The position numbers and the translations under genes are program-made. A stretch of DNA of 64,000 nt from Trichuris trichiura (Eukaryota; Nematoda; Enoplea; Trichinellida; Trichuridae): NCBI GenBank assembly GCA_037903355.1, contig JBAJFE010000042.1:3360001-3424000 (forward strand). Direction: 5' to 3'. Each line of letters starts with the position of its first letter. Position 1 is the stretch's first letter. Below, piece by piece: positions 55,400-64,000 of this stretch. A model generated the notes under the pieces. That model worked only from the letters and a program-made list of their open reading frames with translations, was not told the DNA's origin and did no database searches.

Positions 55400-56383
55400 A
55401 GCTATCGAGGCCCTGCAGGAATGCCTGCAGATGGAAAGCTGTTTAACTTGAAGCTGATCCCTGAGTTCGATGGCTCCTCTCATCCCGTAGCGGAATGGCT
55501 GGAAAAGGCTGAATTAGTTTGCGAGTTGTGTGGCATCACGGACATAGCCCGAGTGCTTCCACTACGACTTGCCGGTGGGGCGTTCGCTGTATAACAGCAA
55601 ATGGCTCCGGAGAATAGGAAGAAAATAGAAAAGATTAAGAACACCTTACTGGCTGCCTTCGCCGCGGATCCATTCGTTGCGTACGGGCAACTCACGTCGA
55701 GGAGGCTCAGACCTGGTGAGGCGCCGGACGTATTCTTGGCAGATTTACGAAGACTGGGGTCACTGGCCAGTGGCATGTCAGAAAGCGTGTTAGGGTGTGC
55801 CTTCGTTACAGGACTGCCTGAGCACGTGCAAGACATGCTACGAGCAGGCGTACGTATGGCGGATCTAACACTGGAGCAGTTGCTGGAACGAGCCCGTTCA
55901 CTCATGGTTAATGATACCGCGAATACGGGCCTAGCTGCTAAAGCACCGACGATACCTACCAGTGGGTATCAGCAACCCCAAGTACGGTGTTATTCATGTG
56001 GTGGCCTAAACCACTTTGCTAGACAATGTGCTATACGGTATTGTGGTGTGAACTCTTCACGGAGAATGGAGAATCGAGCTGGACGGAGATACGGACCGGG
56101 ACAGGCGAGGAGCCCTAACCCTGCAACACAGGGAAACGAGGTCAGGGAGGACGCGCTAGTGCCAGCTTCCCCTATCTTAAATTCGGCACTACCAACTGCA
56201 CGGGTAATTGTTGATGGAGTACTACACCGTGCGCTAGTGGATACAGGGTGTACGAAATGTATTGCCTATTCCGCCCACTGCAAAAGGTTGAAGAAGCAAC
56301 CAGTGAACGTGACGATGCTGAGTGGTGAAGAGTTGCGCTGCATCGGAGTAAGCACAGTTAGGTTGCAAGTTTCCCTGAGGTAA
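55379..56383 (+). pseudogene. gag and start of retropepsin of the gypsy-type element
   Basis: The frame runs from ATG 55379 with a single in-frame TAA at 55592 and continues to a stop at 56381. It encodes a gag capsid-like region (LIPEFDGSSHPVAEWLEKAE, then FVTGLPEHVQDML), a CCHC zinc knuckle (CYSCGGLNHFARQC) near 55988-56029, and the first half of a retropepsin (ALVDTGCTKC, with the catalytic DTG). The second half of the protease lies in the pol frame, so protease is split by a frame change near 56378-56391. Gag packages element RNA and the protease would cleave the polyprotein. The TAA makes this copy defective. Confidence 0.88.
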
Positions 56384-56390
56384 CCAGGTA

Positions 56391-59093
56391 ATGGCAGAGG
56401 CTATTGTTGTCGACAAGAAACTGATGCGTTTTAATGACATAATCGGCATGACTGGAGTAACCGCACTGGGTGGAGTGCAAGTGAACAGCCAAGGAATAGT
56501 CCGGTTCGGCATAGATAATGCAGTAGCCTGCACAGGCGTCGAAACTGACCTTCACATTGATGAGAAAGACTTTGCGGTGTCATACAATGCCACTTCTCGC
56601 ACCTGGACTACTGTGTGGAAATGGTCTAGCGGCAAAGCTCCTGGAGCCATATGGAACAAGAGGGAAGAATATTCGCCGTCTGCAGACGCCAGAGCACAGT
56701 ACGAACAAGAGTTAAGTCTGTGGATCAAAAATGGTTGGTTAGTTCCGTACGACGAAAAGAAGTTCGGACCGGCTAAGGTGCTCATTCCCCTTATGGCAGT
56801 TACTCAGCGCAGCAAGGGGAAAGTGCGCCCAGTGATGGACTTTCGCCAGGTAAACGAATACATTGACGCGTTTACGGCAAATAGTGATGTCTGTGCTGAA
56901 AAACTGCGGCTGTGGCGTCGCCAGGGCACGAATGTGTCTATAGTGGACCTGCAGAAAGCCTATTTGCAAATACATGTCGATAAGTCTCTTTGGCCATACC
57001 AAACTGTGATCATCAACGGCCGTAGATACGCCCTTACCCGGTTAGGATTCGGCCTCAATGTGGCACCAACGGTTATGAAGGCAGTGGTTGATCGTGTGTT
57101 GCCCCTCGCACCTGACGTCCAGAAAGGTACCTCAGCGTACATCGACGACATTTTCGTGAATGAGGATGTTGTTGAAATTAGCCGAGTAATAACCCATTTA
57201 GCAAGATACGGCCTTTCCTGCAAAGCCCCTGAGCAAGTGGCCAACGGTGCACGCGTTTTAGGCTTGAAGGTTTGGAAAGATCGCGGTGCTATGATGTGGT
57301 CAAGAGGCAGTAAGGTTAGCAAGCTTTCAAACCGCCTGACCCGAAGGACAGTATTTTCGTATTGTGGCGAACTGGTGGGCCACTATCCAGTGTGTAGCTG
57401 GTTAAGAGCTGCGACGGCATTAGTCAAGAGACAGGCTAATAAGGCCACTTCGCGTTGGGACGAACCTATACAGGACGATCGGATAAAGAATCACCTTCAT
57501 GACATTGCCACTGCAGTAAAGGCCCAAGATCCAGTTCGAGGACGATGGGATGTGTCAGGCAGCAAAGCTAGAATATGGGTCGACGCCAGCTCGCTTGCTC
57601 TAGGAGTCTCCCTGGAAGTGGATGGCGCTGTTGTAGAAGACGGGACATGGCTGCGACCGGATGACGCCCGCCACATTAATATGGCAGAGCTTGACGCAGT
57701 AGTCAATGGTCTAAATCTTTGCTTTCTGTGGAACATGAGAGACCTCGAGCTCATGACAGATTCACTGACGGTTCAGAGGTGGGTCGACGATGGCCTATCG
57801 GGACGAACCCGATTGAGGACAAAAGCGGCAAATGAAATGCTCATCCGGAGACGCGTGGAAATAATCTTGGCACTTGCGAAAGAGTACAAGTTAAACCTAG
57901 TGGTCACGCTCGTGAAATCGGCTGACAATAAAGCTGACGCCCTCACTCGTGTGCCCCGTCAGTGGTTGGCACCGGCTGACAGCCTAAGGGCACTTGACTG
58001 TGCAGCGGCCGCTGCGCCCCAAAACGACGGACTTATAGCGAAAATTCATCATGCTGCAGGACACCCAGGGGTACGACGTACTCTCTATTTTGCAAAGAGG
58101 TATGACCCAACGCTGACCAAAAGGGCTGTCAGCAGAGTTGTCAGTGAGTGTAACATCTGCCAGTCCATCGATCCTGCACCAGCAAAATGGCATCGGGGTA
58201 CTCTAGACGTGAAAGAAACGTGGCACAGGCTCAGCTCAGATGTGACTCACTACAAAGGTAGACCCTATTTGACTGTTGTAGACTGCGGGCCCTCGCGATT
58301 TGCTATATGGCGGCCGTTGAAGTGGCACACCAGTGCGAGCATTGTCGACCACTTTGAGGCCATATTCCTGGAAAGAGGTGCACCCGTGGAAATTCTGGTC
58401 GACAATGACCCTATATTTCGGAGTGAGCTGTTCGCTAGCCTAATGAAAAGGTGGAGCGTGCGCCTCAGATTTCGATGCGCGTATGCACCATCTGGTAATG
58501 GTATAGTGGAAAGATTACACCCCACAATAAAAGTGATTGCTGCGAGAAAGGAATGTTCAGTCGGTGAGGCAGTTCACCTCTATAACGTGAGGCCACTAGA
58601 CAACCGTTCCGTGACTACTGCCCCCGCCAATGCCATTTATCGGTACCCTGTTCGAGTTCGCCAAGTGGATCAGGTCGTAGACGAAAGCAAAGAAGTAAAC
58701 TGCCCATACGCGACTGGCGATGAAATCTGGGTGAAGAATCCCACTGGGCGGTGCGGCTCCCAGTATGACCGAGGCGAAGTCACAAGGGTCATTTCAGACC
58801 AGGCAGTTGAAGTTAATGGGACGCCTCGTCATGTTCGACATTTACGTCGCTGCGCCCCTCACGCAAGCCAGCGAGTTGAACCACTGAACGAAGATGCAGA
58901 AAAGGAAGAATTGCTCATCTGCGTGCCTACACGAGACGTGGCTACCAGGATCGACGACCCAGCACCTCGACGTGCCGCAGAGTTATGCCAGCGTGAAAGA
59001 TCACGGTCCCCCCAATCCACCGAGCACGAAAGAGTGGAAGTACGCCGCTCAACACGCCTCCGTCGGCAACAACATTGTTCTCTCTGTGATTGA
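56391..59093 (+). CDS. Gypsy-type pol: end of protease, RT, RNase H, integrase
   Basis: This 900-residue open frame is the only nearly intact mobile-element polyprotein in the window. The protease end (DIIGMTGVTALGGV) comes first. Reverse transcriptase has KVRPVMDFRQVN, LQKAYLQIHVD and the catalytic YIDD at about 250-253. RNase H has WVDASSLALGV (Asp near 397), AELDAV, MTDSLTVQRWV and SADNKADALTR. Integrase has the HHCC finger (HHAAGHPGVRRT, then CNIC), LSSDVTHYKG, LVDNDPIFRS (Asp near 669) and SGNGIVERLHP (Glu near 705), so D-D-35-E is complete. The order RT-RNase H-integrase is that of Ty3/gypsy. The ATG at 56391 lies inside the protease, so natural translation probably depends on the upstream frame. 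A purine tract AAGGGGGAG directly precedes the 3' LTR. Confidence 0.93.
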   Translation: MAEAIVVDKKLMRFNDIIGMTGVTALGGVQVNSQGIVRFGIDNAVACTGVETDLHIDEKDFAVSYNATSRTWTTVWKWSSGKAPGAIWNKREEYSPSADARAQYEQELSLWIKNGWLVPYDEKKFGPAKVLIPLMAVTQRSKGKVRPVMDFRQVNEYIDAFTANSDVCAEKLRLWRRQGTNVSIVDLQKAYLQIHVDKSLWPYQTVIINGRRYALTRLGFGLNVAPTVMKAVVDRVLPLAPDVQKGTSAYIDDIFVNEDVVEISRVITHLARYGLSCKAPEQVANGARVLGLKVWKDRGAMMWSRGSKVSKLSNRLTRRTVFSYCGELVGHYPVCSWLRAATALVKRQANKATSRWDEPIQDDRIKNHLHDIATAVKAQDPVRGRWDVSGSKARIWVDASSLALGVSLEVDGAVVEDGTWLRPDDARHINMAELDAVVNGLNLCFLWNMRDLELMTDSLTVQRWVDDGLSGRTRLRTKAANEMLIRRRVEIILALAKEYKLNLVVTLVKSADNKADALTRVPRQWLAPADSLRALDCAAAAAPQNDGLIAKIHHAAGHPGVRRTLYFAKRYDPTLTKRAVSRVVSECNICQSIDPAPAKWHRGTLDVKETWHRLSSDVTHYKGRPYLTVVDCGPSRFAIWRPLKWHTSASIVDHFEAIFLERGAPVEILVDNDPIFRSELFASLMKRWSVRLRFRCAYAPSGNGIVERLHPTIKVIAARKECSVGEAVHLYNVRPLDNRSVTTAPANAIYRYPVRVRQVDQVVDESKEVNCPYATGDEIWVKNPTGRCGSQYDRGEVTRVISDQAVEVNGTPRHVRHLRRCAPHASQRVEPLNEDAEKEELLICVPTRDVATRIDDPAPRRAAELCQRERSRSPQSTEHERVEVRRSTRLRRQQHCSLCD

Positions 59094-59107
59094 ACATCAA
59101 GGGGGAG

Positions 59108-60490
59108 TGTGCGTACCCTGCAATTAGATTGACGGCCTGCCCTCCTGTGGCATGTTGATGTACAGTCGCATGGCCTGCGCCAGCCAGGTGTCATGCTCTG
59201 TCCGACGTCCATATTGACCACTATGATGCACATGTAATGGTCTATTTGTTCCAGATAGTGCGGAATTAGTTTAATGGGGCAAGCAAGAGTATATAAGGAG
59301 CAACTGACGGAAGGCAAGGGGTTGTTGTCGTTACTGTGGTTAGACCATAGGTTCTCAAAGTGGGCGATATCGCCTCCTGGGGGGCGATGAGGGAGCACAG
59401 AGGGTCGATGGGAACCTCGTGCGGGGGCGTTGGGAATCACATAAGAGGAACTCTGGCAGAATTATCCCTAGCGCAGGAGGGCTCTCAAAGAGACCTTCGT
59501 AAGAACGGTCTTTCTTAACTCGCCCTCACTAGAAGTGGCGGCGGCAACTTCAAAGGAGGCCAAGTGGGGGAGGAGGGCGCAATGGAACAATGGCGTTTTT
59601 CTTAGCTCAACTCCCCCAGAAGTGGAGGCGGCAAATTCAAAAGCATTATGGGACAAGAAGCGGCAAGTTATGGGCTGCTGTGGAAAACTTGTTTATTGCG
59701 TTTCCATAATCTTATCTAGCGGAATGCGGATTCAGCACGGTTACGGAGCTGTTAAGCAGCAAGAGAAGTCGGCTAGATATAGTGAATCGAAGCAACCTTA
59801 GACTGATGATGACAAAGATGCAGCCAAACGTAGACAACTTGCTCGTACTGCATCAAACACAACCATTACATTGAATAGTCTCCGTTCACGTGCAGTCGCA
59901 AACTTGCGTTATAGTTTCTTTTGCGTCTTTTCGCTTAAGCGTTTTCACTTCAATCTGGTTTGTTGTCACTACAATTCTGTTTGGTGTGGGTAAAAAGACA
60001 AATTGACGCACATTGTTTTTTTTTCGGGAAAGGCTAATGAATGCTTCTTGCTTAAGTGACTCCATGTTCTGAAAATTGTGAGAAGAGATGAAAGGCAAGC
60101 AGAAATTTTCGCATCATAAAATGATTGGTGGAAAAGCAAGAGTGATATAGTACGTCTACCACGTGAAGAAGAGTAAAAATCTTTTATGCAAACTTTTTTC
60201 TTGAGTAGTGGTGTTGCAAAGATTTTCCCACCGGGGGCGACGGAGGGAAAAGTTTGAGAACCTAATGACCTCCCGGCTACGCCACGTCCTACCTTTCAGC
60301 CAATCAGCGAACCCAAACATGACCAATCAGAAGTGGGGGCACTAGCACTCGGGAACGTTCACAGGGGGGCGATGGAGCGAAAAGTTTGAGAACCTATGGG
60401 TTAGACGAACGGTTGACGTATCAAGAGACGAATAAACATTCTTTGGGTTTTACGCGTGAATTGAGAAAAATGTCGGAATCGGAAACCACA
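59108..60490 (+). repeat. 3' LTR, interrupted by a hAT element
   Basis: The left part (59108-59345) and right part (60399-60490) together align over the whole 5' LTR. The break falls at GGTTAGAC, which is present on both sides of the hAT insertion and once (as GGATAGAC) in the 5' LTR. After the LTR end, GGAAACCACA, the interrupted pogo transposase resumes. Confidence 0.9.
59346..60398. mobile_element. hAT element nested in the 3' LTR, exact 8-bp duplication
   Basis: The ends CATAGGTTCTCAAA and TTTGAGAACCTATG are a perfect 14-bp inverted repeat. GGTTAGAC flanks it at 59338-59345 and 60399-60406. The undisturbed 5' LTR shows the empty site, which proves the boundaries. Inside are two blocks resembling GGCGGCAACTTCAAAGG from the Mutator-like MITE ends (59537-59645). 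A short frame near 59660-59800 has a weak hAT C-terminal resemblance. It is the youngest layer of the nest. Confidence 0.93.
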
Positions 60491-60495
60491 ACAAC

Positions 60496-60867
60496 AACAG
60501 AAGCCTACTGGTGTGGAACTCGTTCCGAGATCACATAGCTGAAGCAATAAAATCAGATTTAAAGAAATGTAAAATAAAAACAGCCGTAATTCCTAGTGGG
60601 CTTACATCAGCTCTGCAACCGCAGGACGTCTGCATTAATAAGTCTTTTAAAGACTACACACACGAAGTGGAAAGATTGGATGGAAAACGGGCAGAAGAGC
60701 TACACAGCCGGTGGACGAATGCGAGCACCATAGCTCAATTTGCTGTGCCAGTTCGTAATAAAGGCATGGAGCAAAGTAAAGACGGAAACCGTTATGAAGT
60801 CTTTTCCAAGGTGTTCCCTCTCCACCCTGTTGGACGACACAGAAGACGATGGACTGCCAGACAGTGA
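60496..60867 (+). pseudogene. Pogo/Tigger-like transposase, right part
   Basis: The sequence continues the catalytic domain cut at 55078: LLVWNSFRDHIAEAIK (the second Asp position of the DDE triad reads Asn), then TAVIPSGLTSALQPQDVCIN (third Asp region) and KSFKDYTHEVE. The frame is open to 60867. The left part plus this part form one transposase that existed before the LTR element arrived. Confidence 0.88.
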
Positions 60868-61281
60868 CGAAAACCATGCCTAGCTTAACCGTTTTGTCTC
60901 CCCTGCTATTAATGTTCTCCATTTCATGCACCATGTTTATCTGCTTCTACAGTCTAATCATCTGTGTTTTACATGCGACAGTTGTAACAGACGTCTAATA
61001 AACCTATTGAATACGATTCATTTCTCATATCCTATGCAGTGCTGCACAACGCGCTAATCGGCAGTTGATCAGTTTTCGCGTTGAAGTTGAGGCAAGAAAG
61101 TTTCAGTTGAATGGGCGATTAGCACTGACAGAAAACTGACCAGTCAGCATTGACCTAGACTTGAGCAATTAGCGTCGCCGTAACTGGACCAGTCATTACC
61201 AGCAATTCCTTAGGTAGGGAGTGTTCTTATAGGCCGTCATACACGGTATTTTTGTTCTGTCGCTGTACGCTGCCCTGTGCT
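60868..61281. other. No gene recognised
   Basis: This presumably includes the 3' UTR of the pogo-like element (AATAAACC near 60997), but its terminal repeat was not identified. Confidence 0.4.
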
Positions 61282-61800
61282 CTATTTCCTGTTCACGCTA
61301 CCAATTCCAGTTTCTTTAACCGGAGGCACTGTTTGGGAACTGCGGACTTGTTTGTGAAACTGAACGAAGCTAACTGCCTCTTCCAAGATGTCGCTTCTAC
61401 CCTTGGCCAACAACTTCCTTTCATAATATTCATTTAACATTCTGTTCATGAAATGGATGATTAAGCCTGCTTCCCAATTGGAGCCATCGAAATTGCAATT
61501 TTCTGCCGTTTGTTTTAGTTCATTTCCGAACTCCATTGATGATTTATGTGCCTCCTCGCCCAACTTTAAAAACGTTTGCCTGTTCTCTAATCAGAAGCAC
61601 CTATGCACCGTAGAGTTTTTCCATCTCTGACTGGATTTGTTCATAAAAAATGTCGAACGATATTTTCGGCAAATATGGATGCCGGAGCTCCTCGAAGCAT
61701 GAAGGAGCCAATGATATGAGGAAGTTGCTTCTCTTCAAGTGTGATTGCATCACACCGTTGATGTCCAGATGAACGAGAAATTGCAGTTACTAACTTTACC
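61282..61800 (-). pseudogene. Gypsy-type gag fragment
   Basis: On the minus strand the frame 61563-61282 reads MEFGNELKQTAENCNFDGSN, then WEAGLIIHFMNRMLNEYYER and KLLAKGRSDILEEAVSF. This is the retrotransposon-gag pattern (an L-K--A--C-F-----E--L---F--G-------R-LL shape) of gypsy elements. Upstream on the same strand, decayed sequence continues to about 61800. No LTR is seen. Confidence 0.6.
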
Positions 61801-62360
61801 ATTTGTCCAGCTTCAGGTTCAACACCCTATGTGGGGCGACGTTTTTCTGATCCCCAATCAGGAATTCGGCGCAGTTCTTCGCCACTGACAAATTTTTTCC
61901 TCATCGCCCATTGTTACCGCGCGGCCAATATTGCGTCCCGCTGTGCTACTCGCTTGTTGTCGCGTGGTCGATCCTCAAGTCATGCAGAATATGGTCCCAG
62001 AGTTGTGCTACTTAGATAACAGGCAACCCAAACGTAAGCTTTTCGTAGACCGCCTAAGCGTAAACCAATACTAAACATAACAGGAACGTTGATTTTACTT
62101 TTCTTGCATAAAACAAAAATTAGAAAAACTGCCACAGGCCATTCTTTCAGAACCATGATTCCATCACGGTGTGATTCAGAACTCTATCGCTGAAGACGCG
62201 AAAGGTGATTCCAGAAGTTCAAGCTAATTTTTTCTAATACGTGCTGATCCAACCGCTAGTGAAAGGGGTTGTTTGGTTAATCTTCAAAAACCCTACAACG
62301 GGCAAAGTACAAATCTAGTGCAAAGTGTACTTTTTTCGTGATCACCTGTTCTATTTACGC
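61801..62360. other. No gene recognised
   Basis: An unrecognised plus-strand frame (61831-62019) overlaps this stretch. There are no obvious repeats up to the MITE at 62363. Confidence 0.4.
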
Positions 62361-62362
62361 TA

Positions 62363-63086
62363 AGTTGCCACTAATCTAGGTGCTGCTAATCCAGAAAGCA
62401 TGTTAGCTCAGACACATTTTAGTAAATGGTTGTGACGACGAACTGTGGACAAAGCAGACTAATCTAAATGGCAGCAGGGTAACTACTCTGCGGATTAATT
62501 ATGATTCATGGTGACTTTACGTATGCAGCTCTTCACTGAGTATTCAATGTTGCAGGGTAGGCTAATCAGAGAAAGGCCAGAATATAAGAAACAACTTACT
62601 TTCCAAGACATGTTCAAGAAAACAGCTAAAAATGAAGTAATGTAAGAGCTGGCGTTTGGAAATTCAGCACCTTCTACTTCTGCTCATTCAGATATTCCTC
62701 TGTTAACCCCATGAGTTTATGACCAGTAAGTTCCGTACCAGACGGCCATTGTAATCTAGACATGATTCATTTCTCAAGTTTTAACTGGCATCGTTTCTGA
62801 ATTTCAGAACGTCGCTTTCGCGATCATAACCAATGGCTACTATGAACCTTTTTAGCCTGTGCGAGAAAATTGCTCTACCTTTGCTGTTCAGGTAACCTCT
62901 CTTCGTTATTAGTTGCATTCTGTTTAATCCAGTGTCTGCTTCCTTTATCGAACAACGTGTATTAGTTTAGAGGATGTCTCAAAAACCACTCAGAACAGAT
63001 AGCCGTCCAGTAAACTCCATGTCCTTCTCTGAGTGCCGGTAATCTGGCACATGAGTGGTCTCAACCATGCCGAATTAGTGGCAGCC
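62363..63086. mobile_element. Tigger-type MITE, copy 2 (uninterrupted)
   Basis: The ends AGTTGCCACTAATCTAGG and (inverted right end) GGCTGCCACTAATTCGGC are flanked by TA (62361-62362, 63087-63088). It is colinear with 31752-32881 apart from that copy's foldback insertion. No coding capacity. Confidence 0.8.
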
Positions 63087-63088
63087 TA

Positions 63089-64000
63089 GTGCAACTTGAG
63101 TTTAGAGGATACCCGCTTCCTTTCATAGCGCTGAAGAATTTTCAAAGCGTTCGGTGACGCAAATTTAAGAACGCATTGTAGATTTTCAAATTGGGATTCC
63201 ACTATACATGCGAAACATTGATTCTTTCCATTTCTTTTCACCAGTGTTACCCTGAAGACTTGTTAATCAAAATGCGGCAGAAATTTGGTCAGTTCATCTG
63301 TTTAGCTATCGAGCTTCTGATGAGTAAAGCGAGCCTTTGTTTTTCCCAGAGCAGTGTTGCTTTGGCGGTTGACCTAAGACAATGTAAACCAGGGAATGTA
63401 ACCAGCTTCGATTCATGTTACAAGCTGTAACTAGCTACAAGTACACACTCCCTGCTGTACCTTGCAAGCGTGACCTCTCGGAAAGAAGTTATTGCTTTTC
63501 TGTCGAAATGTATGACCTGAACGGTCACTTGTCATTGAGTAATCATTAATGTTACTTATGGATGGCCAGACAGTCTCTTCCGGTGTAAGCACTGCGAACT
63601 GGTTAACTGTTCTCCTCGCTAGTAAGCATACACAATGGCAGGTCATGACACCATGTAGCGCTGCTATTTGCTTTAGGAATGCTGTCAGTCTTCACCGTAG
63701 CTCTCATGATTTGGCATAGTGGAACTAGCAGCCGTCACATCTTCGGACTGTTAGCAACAGTTACAGCAGCAGTAAATGCGTCACCATAGCGTTCGGTGAC
63801 TTCAGTCGATGTTGTTTTGAATAGGCCACTTTCAGCATGCACCTGGCTTCTATAACCCTCGTAGTCTCGGGTAAAGTTTTGCCATATAAACCGACTTTTG
63901 CAGATTGAAATTTGCTGCTTTTGAAAGTGCACTGCTGATATGATTTAGTGTTATCCGTTGCTCCGTCATTTTGCTATACTCTTTCGAAAGGCCAAATCGG
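63089..64000. other. No gene recognised
   Basis: Short frames (63191-63430 plus; 63431-63646 and 63735-63932 minus) have no recognisable domain. Any gene entering from the right edge cannot be identified from this stretch. Confidence 0.4.

Noticed and set aside
1..64000. CRISPR array, prokaryotic operon or defence system
   Set aside because: No regularly spaced repeats, and coding sequences show spliced eukaryotic structure.

Overview
The window is metazoan, invertebrate-looking nuclear DNA, gene-poor and packed with transposon remains. Evidence: spliced coding sequence with two GT-AG introns of about 57 bp, a mitochondrial ribosomal protein gene, a BPI/LBP-family gene, and hAT, Tigger/pogo, mariner, Mutator-like, Ty1/copia and Ty3/gypsy elements. 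No bacterial gene order, rRNA, tRNA or CRISPR was recognised. Very short introns, the BPI-family gene and ZBED5-like hAT copies suggest an enoplean nematode such as a whipworm relative, but that is inference.

Probable non-mobile genes are few: uS10m (27254-27922, minus), a BPI/LBP-like secreted lipid-binding protein (38679-40382, minus), and a four-exon gypsy-type integrase gene (8666-12919, plus) open through all exons although its third catalytic residue is Arg instead of Glu.

Layout. 1-5.9 kb: nested copia, ZBED5-like hAT transposase and hAT elements with 8-bp target duplications. 6.5-7.6 kb: Tigger fragment and a Mutator-like MITE. 8.7-12.9 kb: integrase gene whose 3.1 kb intron holds a mariner relic. 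13.5-14.7 kb: pogo-like transposase. 16.3-21.4 kb: Tigger-type MITE with a snapback element inside, two gypsy relics (one per strand), a second snapback element and a second Mutator-like MITE. 23-27 kb: hAT, Tigger-type MITE, snapback element. 27-30 kb: uS10m and a hAT. 31.7-35.1 kb: MITE with a foldback insert, a mariner carrying two hATs at one target, and a solo LTR. 36-38 kb: snapback element and a Tigger C-terminus fused to a microsatellite. 38.7-40.4 kb: BPI-like gene. 43.2-46.9 kb: two complementary Tigger derivatives and a mariner in near-direct succession. 47.9-53.9 kb: Tigger derivatives around a 1.25 kb inverted repeat. 54.8-60.9 kb: a three-level nest, hAT within a gypsy-type element within a pogo transposase.

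The most unusual system is a dispersed snapback family (six loci) with a shared core, a one-sided conserved tail of about 40 nt and direct repeats of 9-13 bp, which does not fit standard DNA-transposon MITEs.
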